Positions 1-6,991 are shown, numbered from the stretch's first letter. The stretch is 9,145 bases of DNA from Clostridiales bacterium (GCA_012511925.1 JAAZFD010000238.1:1-9145), one strand, 5' to 3'. Numbers and translations are program-made. Notes: generated from the sequence alone by a model not told the origin.

Positions 1-2
1 AT

Positions 3-7
3 GGAGG
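3..7 (+). promoter_or_regulatory. Ribosome binding site of the SNF2 gene
   Basis: GGAGG lies nine bases before the GTG at 17. The reading frame is closed by a TAG at 8-10, between this site and the GTG, so the GTG is the first possible start with a good ribosome binding site. This makes the gene look complete rather than cut off by the window edge. Confidence 0.7.
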
Positions 8-16
8 TAGCATACG

Positions 17-2599
17 GTGTCAAGGCAAAAGGCTGCGTCTCTGTATTCTTTGGAAGCGGAATATGGCGACTTTGGCTACAAATTGAGTTGGACAAACAGC
101 GTTTTACTGAGCTATTTAGAGCGCAGACTTTTATCGGATTATCTGCAATCAAAGGGGCTTTGCCTGCTGCGTTTTGGAGCGCTAAACATCACAAGGCTAA
201 GTTTTGATACATCGGTAAAAATATTACACGACTTTTCCTCTCAAATGCTGTCTGTTATTGCAAGCTACGAAGACTTGGATGCACTAAAAACTGCTTATTC
301 TAACGACCCCGAAGCAATTCTTTCAAAAATCGTTTATTTTAAGTCCGATGAAGCTGTAACAAAAGCGATTTTTGAGCTTGGTTACAACGAGATTATTGGA
401 ATTTCGAATAATTCCACGAATTTTGAGTTAAAAGCATGGCTTGATTCCCTTTATGACGAGGTTTCGGCTACCTTTTCGCTTAGCTTTGGCTTAGAGGAGA
501 ATACTTTACACCCAAAAACCCCTATGAATTTGGTTTTAATGTGCAGAATAAAGGGCGCAACAATGACGCTTTCTGAAGCGCTTATAAGGCTTGGAGATAA
601 CTCAAGCATCGAAAAAATAACGGACAATCTGAAGAACTGTGCAAGGTATAGCGCACTTGTAGCAAGGCTTTATAACGAGGGTAATATCAAGGATATTTTG
701 CCACTTGAACCCAAGGACATATTCACCTTTTTATCCGAAACAGAGCTGTATAGCCGTTTTCACATCGCCTGCAACATTCCTTTGCGTTGGCGAATGCGCA
801 AGGGTGATTTGAAGATAAGCGTATCGGTTGGCGATAAAGAGGGCTTTTTGAGTGCTGATAATCCAATAAGTTTCGATATGAAGCTGTTTTTGAACGGTAC
901 GGAAATCTCCGTTGACGAGCTTGAAGAAATACAAAACATGACAGACGAGCTGTTTTTGTTCCGAGACAGGTGGGTTGAACTTTCGAAAAAGGATATTTCG
1001 CAGGTACTTTCGGCTATAAAATCGTTCAACAAGCATTTTTCAAACGGAATCGAGTTTTCGCAGGCTTTCCGCTCATTTATATCCCCCGACCAACTACTTA
1101 ATCGTGATTATGACGGCTTTGAGGTTGAAATAAAAAGCGGTGTTTGGCTTAGAAATATTTCGCATGCGCTATCAACTCCGCACATGTTAGAAAGCGTGGA
1201 GCTGGGCAAGAATTTCACAGGAACCTTGCGTCCGTACCAATTAAGCGGACTGAACTGGCTTGCTTTCATGAAAAAACTTGGGCTTGGTGCTTGCCTGTCA
1301 GACGATATGGGTTTGGGGAAAACCGTTCAAGTAATAGCTTTGCTTGAAAATATGCGACTTAACAACGAATATCCATCCTTGGTGGTAATCCCTGCATCTC
1401 TGCTACAGAATTGGCAAAACGAATTTAGAAAGTTTGCTCCTAAAATACAGTATCGTGTGCTTCACAACTCATTCGGAGAAAGCCGCTTGGGTTCGGAAAG
1501 AGTTGATGTTTATATCACAACATACTCCATGGTTTCACGCATTGAGGGAATTTACAACAATGCTTGGAAATGCGTAATTTTAGACGAAGCGCAAGCGATA
1601 AAGAACCCTGCAACGATTCAATCACGTGCCGTGAAAAGGCTTAAAGCCGAGCAAAAAATAGTTATGACGGGAACGCCTGTTGAAAATTCTGCACTTGATT
1701 TGTGGTCCATTTTCGATTTTCTGAACCCGGGACTTTTAGGCGGCTCACAACGCTTCATGCATAACATTCAAAAGAACGACAGTTCCGAAAGGCTGAAAGA
1801 AGTGGTGCGACCATTCATTTTACGAAGGCTAAAAACCGACAAGAGCGTAATTTCTGATTTGCCCGAAAAAATCGAGATGAAGGGCTTTTGTTCGCTGTCT
1901 AATAAACAGGCGATGCTTTATAATTCGGTTGTAAATTCGCTGTCTGATGAGCTACTTTCGCTTAACGGTAGCGGAATCGAGCGCAGGGGGCTTGTTCTAA
2001 AAAGCATTTTGCGGTTAAAGCAAATTTGTAATCACCCCGACCAATTCACAGATGGCGGTGCGTTTTTAACCGAGGACAGCGGAAAGTTCCAACGCTTAGT
2101 AGAGCTTTGCGAATCGATTCGTGATATGAACGAGCGAGTTTTGATTTTCACGCAATTTCGTGAGATGTGCGACCCACTAAACCTTTTGCTGTCGAGGGTT
2201 TTCGGAAAAACGGGCTTGACATTGCACGGAAACACAAGCGTTCCGCAACGTGGTGAAATAGTTAGGCGCTTTTTAGAGGAGGAAATTCCCTATATCGTTT
2301 TGTCGCTTAAAGCAGGCGGCGTGGGGCTTAACCTTACGCCTGCTAACCATGTTATTCACTTTGATAGGTGGTGGAATCCTGCTGTTGAGAATCAGGCGAC
2401 CGACAGAGCGTTTCGCATAGGTCAAACCAAGAATGTGTTGGTGCATAAGCTGATTTGCACAGGCACTTTGGAGGAAAAAATAGACACCTTGATTGAGGAA
2501 AAGCGTTCTTTGGCGGAAAAGCTGATTGATTCGGATGAGGGCGTGAAGTTGACGGAGATGGGGAATGATGAGTTGATGGAGTTGTTGAGGATGGAGTAG
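17..2599 (+). CDS. SNF2-family DNA-dependent ATPase (DEAD/DEAH helicase-like)
   Basis: Predicted 860-residue SNF2-family ATPase, a superfamily 2 motor that uses ATP to move along double-stranded DNA and remodel bound proteins. The N-terminal 250 residues are unrecognised. Residues about 260-380, including a WVEL motif near 319, resemble the DUF3670 domain that precedes the motor in bacterial SNF2 proteins. The motor begins with LRPYQ near 403. Walker A is DDMGLGKT (429-436), Walker B is DEAQ (523-526), motif III is TGTPVENS (551-558), motif V is AGGVGLNL (766-773), and motif VI is QATDRAFRIGQ (793-803) with the arginine finger. All catalytic motifs are intact. The GTG start follows GGAGG. No SWIM zinc finger is seen; some relatives carry one, and the in-frame TAG at 8-10 leaves open a separate upstream gene. 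The exact cellular role is unknown. SNF2 proteins also occur in phage-defence loci, but nothing adjacent supports that here. Confidence 0.93.
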   Translation: MSRQKAASLYSLEAEYGDFGYKLSWTNSVLLSYLERRLLSDYLQSKGLCLLRFGALNITRLSFDTSVKILHDFSSQMLSVIASYEDLDALKTAYSNDPEAILSKIVYFKSDEAVTKAIFELGYNEIIGISNNSTNFELKAWLDSLYDEVSATFSLSFGLEENTLHPKTPMNLVLMCRIKGATMTLSEALIRLGDNSSIEKITDNLKNCARYSALVARLYNEGNIKDILPLEPKDIFTFLSETELYSRFHIACNIPLRWRMRKGDLKISVSVGDKEGFLSADNPISFDMKLFLNGTEISVDELEEIQNMTDELFLFRDRWVELSKKDISQVLSAIKSFNKHFSNGIEFSQAFRSFISPDQLLNRDYDGFEVEIKSGVWLRNISHALSTPHMLESVELGKNFTGTLRPYQLSGLNWLAFMKKLGLGACLSDDMGLGKTVQVIALLENMRLNNEYPSLVVIPASLLQNWQNEFRKFAPKIQYRVLHNSFGESRLGSERVDVYITTYSMVSRIEGIYNNAWKCVILDEAQAIKNPATIQSRAVKRLKAEQKIVMTGTPVENSALDLWSIFDFLNPGLLGGSQRFMHNIQKNDSSERLKEVVRPFILRRLKTDKSVISDLPEKIEMKGFCSLSNKQAMLYNSVVNSLSDELLSLNGSGIERRGLVLKSILRLKQICNHPDQFTDGGAFLTEDSGKFQRLVELCESIRDMNERVLIFTQFREMCDPLNLLLSRVFGKTGLTLHGNTSVPQRGEIVRRFLEEEIPYIVLSLKAGGVGLNLTPANHVIHFDRWWNPAVENQATDRAFRIGQTKNVLVHKLICTGTLEEKIDTLIEEKRSLAEKLIDSDEGVKLTEMGNDELMELLRME

Positions 2600-2906
2600 G
2601 GAAACATTCTCTATTAACAAAAAGGGTTAATTTCTAAAGACGCAAAGTGTTGAAAAACAGAGCATTGTAATCAAGCTCTCGTTATAATTGAAGATTCACC
2701 AAAAAAATGTAGTACCTAATAGCAACTAAAAGTTACATTTCTGTTTTATAGACTTGCCAACTAAAAGTTACAATAATGGCAAACGGGTAGAATGGCGGTT
2801 CGCTGAAACTAACAAAAACCGTTGAACGATTTTGCATCCTTAACCCATAATATTGTAGTGGCTTTCCCTGCTTGTTCGCCTGCATAGGCTATTTCAGTCT
2901 ACACCA
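2600..2906. other. Intergenic region without a gene
   Basis: No credible gene is present in this 307-base gap between convergent genes. A weak hairpin (ATTAAC at 2613-2618 with GTTAAT at 2626-2631) lies just after the SNF2 stop and may be a poor terminator. The only clear structure is the 15-bp direct repeat pair annotated separately. Confidence 0.6.
2723..2772. repeat. Two 15-bp direct repeats, possible IS21-type end remnant
   Basis: CAACTAAAAGTTACA occurs at 2723-2737 and again at 2758-2772, identical and 35 bp apart. Multiple short direct repeats near a terminus are characteristic of IS21-family insertion sequences, so this may be a remnant end. No transposase remains nearby, so that reading is an inference. 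A regulatory protein binding site is an alternative. Confidence 0.45.
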
Positions 2907-3293
2907 CTAATAAATTCTAACCTTATTCTTAACCTGAAACTCATAATCGCTTTGGGTCAAGTAAATTATTCCCTCAATTAAGCCAATAATCGAAGGTATG
3001 CCTGTCCAACAGAACAGCAAATAAATAATACCCAAGCCCGTTTCGCCTAAGTAGAATTTGTGGATTCCAAGACCGCCTATGAGTATGCCCAATAGCCCTG
3101 CCGTAGTCTTGCTTTTTATAGGCCAATTCGGGTCTATGCCTTGTTGTCCATGCGATTGATAATGCGATTGTTGATAATGTTGATTGTATTGCTGTTGGCA
3201 CTGCTGTTGTTGAAACGATGCACCACACTTAGGGCAAAATGACGCAGAACCGTCCGATGCCGCACCGCAACTCGTACAATATTTTGTTTCCAT
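2907..3293 (-). CDS. Zinc-ribbon and TM2-domain membrane protein
   Basis: A 128-residue protein. The N-terminus is a zinc ribbon with two CxxC pairs (C6/C9 and C20/C23, the second as CPKCG) that should bind one zinc ion. Residues 28-60 form a Gln/His/Tyr-rich low-complexity linker. Residues 61-113 match a TM2 domain: a basic SKTTAG lead-in, a first hydrophobic helix with GIHKFYLG (76-83) at its end, then a second helix. This arrangement is common in Firmicutes; the molecular function of TM2 proteins in bacteria is not established. The start is supported by GGAG at 3303-3306, nine bases before the ATG, and by a good promoter further upstream. The gene is monocistronic and converges with the SNF2 gene. 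Confidence 0.9.
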   Translation of the reverse strand: METKYCTSCGAASDGSASFCPKCGASFQQQQCQQQYNQHYQQSHYQSHGQQGIDPNWPIKSKTTAGLLGILIGGLGIHKFYLGETGLGIIYLLFCWTGIPSIIGLIEGIIYLTQSDYEFQVKNKVRIY

Positions 3294-3337
3294 AAAGTTT
3301 TACTCCTTTGCTTAGATTCGTGGGTAAGCTAAGTCTA

Positions 3338-3366
3338 ACTATAAGGAAATATGCGAATTTTGTCAA
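3338..3366 (-). promoter_or_regulatory. Sigma-A promoter of the TM2 gene
   Basis: On the minus strand a perfect -35 TTGACA (3361-3366) is separated by 17 bases from a -10 TATAGT (3338-3343). Transcription would start near 3331, giving a leader of about 38 bases before the ATG that contains the ribosome binding site. Confidence 0.7.
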
Positions 3367-3642
3367 CTCATACTGTGAAAAATCGTTGTTGGAAAATGTA
3401 GAGAATGTGCGAATATTATTGTTTGCCTGTTCATACGCTCTGCTGTAGTTTCGAAAATCGATAAGCGAAATTCTATCAGTTTTCTAATAGTTTGCCTATG
3501 TCCTCGATTGTGTCATAATAACTGTAAAAGGTAATCCCAAAGCACGAAATTTTAGCAATCCGCTTTTCTCAAACATTTTCAAATCTTGATTGTGGCATAT
3601 AAATTTTAATCTACAAGTGCGAAAACTAATTCTTGCAAGGAC
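3367..3642. other. Intergenic region, possibly with a decayed gene tail
   Basis: No intact gene is visible. On the minus strand, 3476-3568 reads as a 30-residue fragment ending SYYDTIEDIGKLLEN and a stop. This loosely resembles the C-terminal end of class V aminotransferases (cysteine desulfurase-like), where a YNTxEDID-type segment is common. The frame is closed by TGA at 3569-3571, so it could only be a relic. The resemblance is weak and rests on one short segment. Confidence 0.2.
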
Positions 3643-3676
3643 AAAAAACGCCCGAATTTCGAGCGTTGGTAGCGGC
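3643..3676 (-). repeat. Second copy of the tRNA-Met 3' tip plus terminator
   Basis: This 34-bp block matches 3803-3836 at 33 of 34 positions, exactly 160 bp away. It contains the last ten bases of tRNA-Met with CCA, followed on the minus strand by the terminator hairpin (3647-3667) and T-run. The one difference (3657 against 3817) is in the hairpin loop, so the stem is preserved and this copy should also terminate. No tRNA body precedes it. Confidence 0.8.
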
Positions 3677-3790
3677 AATTGTTTTTGATTCTTAAAGATT
3701 GCTAATGCCAATCTACTTGTGTTAGAGCTTTTCGTGTAGTATATTGTCTGCAAAACAAAACCGTTACCGTATTCAAATTTCGTTTCTGTA

Positions 3791-3827
3791 GTCCAAAAAA
3801 TAAAAAAACGCCCGAAATTCGAGCGTT
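3791..3827 (-). terminator. Intrinsic terminator of the tRNA operon
   Basis: On the minus strand a hairpin with 9-bp arms and a 3-base loop (3807-3827, one G-T pair) is followed by seven T, an A and six more T. The first stem base is the last A of the encoded CCA of tRNA-Met, so termination follows the tRNA directly. Confidence 0.85.
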
Positions 3828-3903
3828 GGTAGCGGCGATCCGATTCGAACGGATGACAGGCCGGGTATGAACCGACTACTCTAGCCAACTGAGTTACGCC
3901 GCC
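3827..3903 (-). tRNA. tRNA-Met(CAT), elongator
   Basis: A full 77-base cloverleaf including encoded CCA. The acceptor arms are GGCGGCG and CGCCGCT (G1-U72 wobble), the D stem is ACTC/GAGT, the anticodon stem is GTCGG/CCGGC around the loop TTCATAC (anticodon CAT), and the T arm ATCCG-TTCGAAT-CGGAT is fully paired. The body closely matches Firmicutes elongator methionine tRNAs, for example the TTCATACCC segment. A CAT tRNA modified to read isoleucine AUA codons is the alternative but less likely. It is the second gene of a two-tRNA operon, five bases after tRNA-fMet. Confidence 0.92.
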
Positions 3904-3908
3904 ATAAA

Positions 3909-3984
<76 letters not shown>

Positions 3985-4012
3985 ACGATACTGTTCATTC
4001 CGAACATTGTTT

Positions 4013-4042
4013 ATAATACCACAACCGCTAAGGTGCTGTCAA
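4013..4042 (-). promoter_or_regulatory. Promoter of the fMet-Met tRNA operon
   Basis: On the minus strand a perfect -35 TTGACA (4037-4042) and a -10 TATTAT (4013-4018) are 18 bases apart. Transcription would start near 4006, about 22 bases before the first tRNA base, as expected for a processed tRNA leader. Confidence 0.8.
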
Positions 4043-4096
4043 GCGTTATTTTTTGTTTGAATAATAAATTCTATGCAGAAAAATTGAATGGCGTGC

Positions 4097-4810
4097 TTAC
4101 TCTTGAACCTCAACCCCAAGCTCCCTCAACCTATCCTTAATTTCCACCATACTCCGCTTAAAAGTAATCGCCAGTTCGTAAAACGGAACTTTTTTGCCAT
4201 ACAAGTCGATTAACATTTTGTCGTGGGATTCGCTCCAAGTCGTTTCTTGCTTTCTACCTTGTGCGTGTTCAAGTATTTTGCCGAGATTATCTACCACAAA
4301 CTTTTGAGCGTTTTCGTCGTAAACATTTAGGGTGTAAGTGCCATAGTTGTTTTCTCTTGTTGTTAGGGTTATACCGATTTCGTTGGCTTTTTGGTTCGCA
4401 ACCTTTCGGTTTAGTCCCTTGGCATCGGTTTCGATATCCATATAACCATATTCGAGAAGCCATTCAGTAATCCATTTGGCTTGAAATTTTTTGCAATCGT
4501 TTTCAACAGTAATGTTGTTTATTTTATCAGCAATAAGGCTGACGAATACGCTTTCGGCCATGGGAAGTATTTTGGCTTTCTGCTCGTCAGTGATAAAAAA
4601 TGGAGCGGTATTGCTCTTTCTTTTCTTAACCTCGCCATTGTTTGCAATAACGCTGTCAAGCACCTCTGCAACATAGAAAAAACATCTCGACAGCCGCACA
4701 TTGTTTAGCAGAGAATCGCTTTCGATTGATTGCCCATTTAGGGGGTCGATTCCGTTCGCTAACTTATTGATATACATTCTTGCTCTTTGTAGCTTTTCAA
4801 GTTCGTTCAT
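4097..4810 (-). CDS. Conserved-looking hypothetical protein with Myb/SANT-like C-terminus
   Basis: A soluble protein of 237 residues with no signal peptide or membrane segment. I do not recognise the family. The N-terminal 60 residues are a helical segment opening MNELEKLQRARMYINKLANG, followed by NNVRLSRCFFYVAEVL. The middle (about 100-170) is mixed. The last 50 residues (TTWSESHDKMLIDLY, then RSMVEIKDRLRELG) have the spacing of a Myb/SANT-type helix-turn-helix: Trp, acidic helix, and a final helix ending in RLxxLG. A DNA-binding or regulatory role is possible but inferred. The start is supported by GGAG (4818-4821) eight bases upstream. It lies between divergent and co-directional genes with its own putative promoter, so there is no operon context. 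Codon use does not look foreign. Confidence 0.8.
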   Translation of the reverse strand: MNELEKLQRARMYINKLANGIDPLNGQSIESDSLLNNVRLSRCFFYVAEVLDSVIANNGEVKKRKSNTAPFFITDEQKAKILPMAESVFVSLIADKINNITVENDCKKFQAKWITEWLLEYGYMDIETDAKGLNRKVANQKANEIGITLTTRENNYGTYTLNVYDENAQKFVVDNLGKILEHAQGRKQETTWSESHDKMLIDLYGKKVPFYELAITFKRSMVEIKDRLRELGVEVQE

Positions 4811-4820
4811 AAATGCTCCT

Positions 4821-4837
4821 AAGATTTAGTGAATCTT
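4821..4837. promoter_or_regulatory. Inverted repeat in the leader of the 4097-4810 gene
   Basis: AAGATT and AATCTT form a perfect 6-bp inverted repeat with a 5-base spacer. It sits between the predicted transcription start of the minus-strand gene and its ribosome binding site. It could be an operator or a small leader hairpin that affects access to the GGAG. Function is an inference. Confidence 0.35.
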
Positions 4838-4842
4838 GTATA

Positions 4843-4871
4843 ATAGTACCATTTTGCGAAGTAATATGCAA
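4843..4871 (-). promoter_or_regulatory. Weak candidate promoter of the 4097-4810 gene
   Basis: On the minus strand TTGCAT (4866-4871) is separated by 17 bases from TACTAT (4843-4848). Both boxes deviate from consensus. An overlapping TATTAT at 4840-4845 is a better -10 but lacks a properly spaced -35. Confidence 0.4.
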
Positions 4872-4942
4872 ATTATTAGTCAATATGTGTTTAGCCTTTC
4901 ATTTGTTGGGAATATTATAGTAAACAACCGCAGGAGGTATAT

Positions 4943-5146
4943 ATGTTTAATAAGAGCGATTCGCACGATGAGAATATGAGCATACAATGTGCACTTGACG
5001 AGTGGAATGCGGCTCGAACACGCTTCAATACGGCAACGGAACCAGAAATGATTGAGCTGGCGATTTTTCAAATGCAATCAGCGCAAAAACGATTTGTGTA
5101 TTTGGTTAAGGAAAAGGGGATAAGTCAGCGAAGTATTTTGGTGTGA
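4943..5146 (+). CDS. DUF2508 (YaaL-like) family small protein
   Basis: A 67-residue acidic, helical, soluble protein. Its core, about residues 14-60, follows the DUF2508/YaaL pattern as I recall it: an amphipathic helix with a W..A...F motif (DEWNAARTRFNTATEP), then an I.LAIFQM.SA..R..YL helix (IELAIFQMQSAQKRFVYLVK). The family is typical of Firmicutes and has no established biochemical function; B. subtilis yaaL lies near recR. The start is certain: AGGAGGT lies immediately upstream with good spacing. A TATTAT -10 (4913-4918) is visible, but the -35 is poor. The gene is followed by its own terminator and shares no operon with der, which has a separate promoter. Confidence 0.8.
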   Translation: MFNKSDSHDENMSIQCALDEWNAARTRFNTATEPEMIELAIFQMQSAQKRFVYLVKEKGISQRSILV

Positions 5147-5173
5147 ATTTTTTGTGTTTTTGTGATTCATTTG

Positions 5174-5197
5174 ATGCAGGTAATTGCCTGCATTTTT
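5174..5197 (+). terminator. Intrinsic terminator after the DUF2508 gene
   Basis: A 7-bp perfect stem (ATGCAGG at 5174-5180 and CCTGCAT at 5187-5193) with a 6-base loop runs into five T. It lies 28 bases after the stop codon, so the small gene is a single transcription unit. Confidence 0.75.
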
Positions 5198-5262
5198 GCT
5201 TGTGCAGCGAATGCGAATTAGTATCATCACATGCAGAAGGGTAAAATGGTTTATGGCTAATT

Positions 5263-5319
5263 CTTTTCTTGTTGCTATTGTTCAAGAAAAGTAATGGGGT
5301 TTGGGGCAAAGCCCTAACA
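5263..5319. repeat. Dispersed hairpin repeat, copy 1
   Basis: CTTTTCTTG (5263-5271) pairs with CAAGAAAAG (5283-5291). A second small hairpin with GGGC-AAA-GCCC follows. The right 37 bases (5283-5319) match 5478-5514 with two differences, so the two blocks are copies of one composite repeat 195 bp apart. Confidence 0.75.
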
Positions 5320-5336
5320 GGTGCGCAAGCGCGCGA

Positions 5337-5373
5337 TGATATTGCTTCACAATGATATTCACCTACGGCGAAT
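5337..5373. repeat. Twin small hairpins between the two repeat copies
   Basis: TGATATT occurs twice with a 16-bp period (5337-5343 and 5353-5359). The first copy leads into an ATTG-CTTCA-CAAT hairpin (5341-5353). The second leads into an ATTCACC-TAC-GGCGAAT hairpin (5357-5373) with one mismatch. Such tandem mini-hairpins are noncoding. I believe similar strings are frequent between genes in Clostridia, but I cannot check it here. Confidence 0.5.
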
Positions 5374-5460
5374 TGGGAACGACTTATCACTAAGTACAGC
5401 CATAATAACGGTATTTGCATCCGTATTTTGCGTTATACACCGCTGGAGCGAAAGTTGTGT

Positions 5461-5514
5461 CTTTTGTTACTTTTCTTCAAGAAAAGTAATGGGGGTTGGG
5501 GCAAAGCCCCAACA
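5461..5514. repeat. Dispersed hairpin repeat, copy 2
   Basis: This is the cleanest copy. TTACTTTTCTT and AAGAAAAGTAA form perfect 11-bp arms around a single C (5467-5489). GTTGGGGC-AAA-GCCCCAAC follows as a perfect 8-bp hairpin (5495-5513). It ends 24 bases upstream of the der promoter. Confidence 0.8.
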
Positions 5515-5537
5515 AAACACCCAAAACCGTCAGCCCC

Positions 5538-5567
5538 TTGCAATATTCTCCACTAAAAATGTATAAT
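5538..5567 (+). promoter_or_regulatory. Promoter of der
   Basis: TTGCAA (5538-5543) and a perfect TATAAT (5562-5567) are 18 bases apart. Transcription would start near 5574. The -10 box overlaps the upstream in-frame ATG at 5566, which rules that ATG out as the start and leaves 5596. Confidence 0.75.
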
Positions 5568-5595
5568 GTGGGGTAATATAATTAAAGAGGAAGAT

Positions 5596-6936
5596 ATGGC
5601 AAACAAAAAACCAATCGTAGCGATAGTAGGTAGACAGAACGTGGACAAATCCACGCTTTTTAACGTGCTCGCAGGCAGGCGCATAGGACTAGTGGAGGAC
5701 ACACCCGGTATAACGAGAGATAGAATCTACACCGACGCAACTTGGCTTAACCTAGAAATGACAATCATAGATACAGTCGGCATTGAACCCGAAAACGAGG
5801 AGATTATCGCTGTTCAAATGCCTAGGCAAGCCGAATTAGCTATCGAAACGGCAGACGTAATCGTGTTCATGACAGACGGCAGAGAGGGAATCACCGCCGC
5901 AGATGACGATGTGGCACGCATCTTGAGAAAATCCAAAAAGCCTATTGTGCTTGTGGTGAACAAGGTTGATGCTCCGAAATTTGAGGACAGCGTATTTGAC
6001 TTTTACTCGCTTGGAATTGGCGAACCGATTACGATTTCTGGCGCACAAAAGTTAGGTCTTGGCGATATGCTTGACGCTGTTGTTTCACACTTTCCGCCTT
6101 GGGAAGAAATGGATGTAGAAGCGGAAGAGAATAAAATCATCAACATTGCCGTTGTTGGCAAGCCGAATGTGGGCAAATCCAGCATAATAAATGCGATTTT
6201 AGGAACAGAACGCACCATTGTAAGCGATATTCCTGGCACTACAAGGGACTCGATTGACACGCCGTTCACAAAAAACGGACAGGAATATGTGATAGTCGAT
6301 ACGGCAGGCTTGCGCCGAAAACGCGCCATTGAGGACGAAACCATTGAGCGTTACAGCGTTATTCGTTCGCTTTCCGCAATCAGACGAGCCGATGTTGTGC
6401 TTGTTGTGGTGGATGCTTCCGAAGAATTAAGCGAGCAGGATGTGAGAATTGCAGGCTATGCGCATGAAGAGGGCAGGGCTTCTATTCTTGTCGTAAATAA
6501 ATGGGACTTAATCGAAAAAGATACGAATACTATGAACGAATTTAAAAAGCGCTTGAAAACCGACCTCGCTTTTATGAGCTATGTTCCCATGCTTTTTGTG
6601 TCGGCGAAAACGAAACAGCGCTTGCATAAGATGTTTGACGAAATAAACAGGGTTTACGAGCAAACAAACAGGCGAATTACAACGGGAACGCTGAACGATT
6701 GCGTTTCTGAAGCGGTTATGGTGAAAGAGCCGCCGTCGGACAAGGGCAGGCGTTTAAAAATTTATTATGCAACACAGGTGGCAGTAGCACCGCCCACTTT
6801 TGTGCTTTTTGTGAACGATGCAAAGGCGATGCACTTTTCGTATCAACGCTATTTGGAAAACTTTTTTAGGAAGTATTTTGGGCTTGATGCCACGCCGATA
6901 AAGTTGATTATCAGAAACAAGAACGAGGAACGTTAG
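5596..6936 (+). CDS. der: Ribosome-assembly GTPase Der (EngA)
   Basis: Der is a GTPase with two tandem G domains and a C-terminal KH-like domain; it helps mature the 50S subunit and is essential in bacteria tested. Here it has 446 residues, slightly above the usual length. G domain 2 is canonical: GKPNVGKSS (188-196), GTTRDS, DTAG (235-238), NKWD (301-304), SAKT (336-339). G domain 1 has normal TPGITRD (36-42) and NKVD (122-125), but its P-loop reads GRQNVDKST (12-20) instead of the family's GRPNVGKST: Pro14 is Gln, and the glycine before the lysine is Asp17. Its G3 is DTVG (59-62) instead of DTGG, and its G5 region reads SGAQK (148-152). The KH-like domain (about 360-446) appears intact. The start at 5596 is preceded by AAGAGG; the upstream ATG at 5566 overlaps the promoter. 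The protein is certainly Der; reduced GTP binding by domain 1 is an inference. Confidence 0.96.
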   Translation: MANKKPIVAIVGRQNVDKSTLFNVLAGRRIGLVEDTPGITRDRIYTDATWLNLEMTIIDTVGIEPENEEIIAVQMPRQAELAIETADVIVFMTDGREGITAADDDVARILRKSKKPIVLVVNKVDAPKFEDSVFDFYSLGIGEPITISGAQKLGLGDMLDAVVSHFPPWEEMDVEAEENKIINIAVVGKPNVGKSSIINAILGTERTIVSDIPGTTRDSIDTPFTKNGQEYVIVDTAGLRRKRAIEDETIERYSVIRSLSAIRRADVVLVVVDASEELSEQDVRIAGYAHEEGRASILVVNKWDLIEKDTNTMNEFKKRLKTDLAFMSYVPMLFVSAKTKQRLHKMFDEINRVYEQTNRRITTGTLNDCVSEAVMVKEPPSDKGRRLKIYYATQVAVAPPTFVLFVNDAKAMHFSYQRYLENFFRKYFGLDATPIKLIIRNKNEER

Positions 6937-6991
6937 GGACGAGAGAGACGAGGAACGTTAGGCACGAGAGAGACGAGGAACGTTAGGCACG
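6925..6991. repeat. 25-bp tandem repeat overlapping the end of der
   Basis: A 25-bp unit is present 2.7 times: 6925-6949, 6950-6974 and a partial 6975-6991. Copies 1 and 2 differ at a single base. Copy 1 supplies the last three sense codons (Glu-Glu-Arg) and the TAG stop of der, so the array grew from the gene's own 3' end. There are no spacers, so it is not a CRISPR array. Confidence 0.85.

Noticed and set aside
1..207. An open frame starting with ATG at base 1
   Set aside because: It overlaps the SNF2 gene in another frame and shows no protein family features; the SNF2 frame has the ribosome binding site and family motifs.
5321..5566. An 81-residue plus-strand open frame before der
   Set aside because: It has no ribosome binding site and translates the hairpin repeats and the der promoter.
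5566..5595. Upstream ATG as the start of der
   Set aside because: It overlaps the -10 TATAAT, so it would not be on the transcript, and the ten extra residues are not part of the family.
6925..6991. CRISPR array
   Set aside because: The 25-bp units are directly adjacent without spacers, and no cas gene is present.
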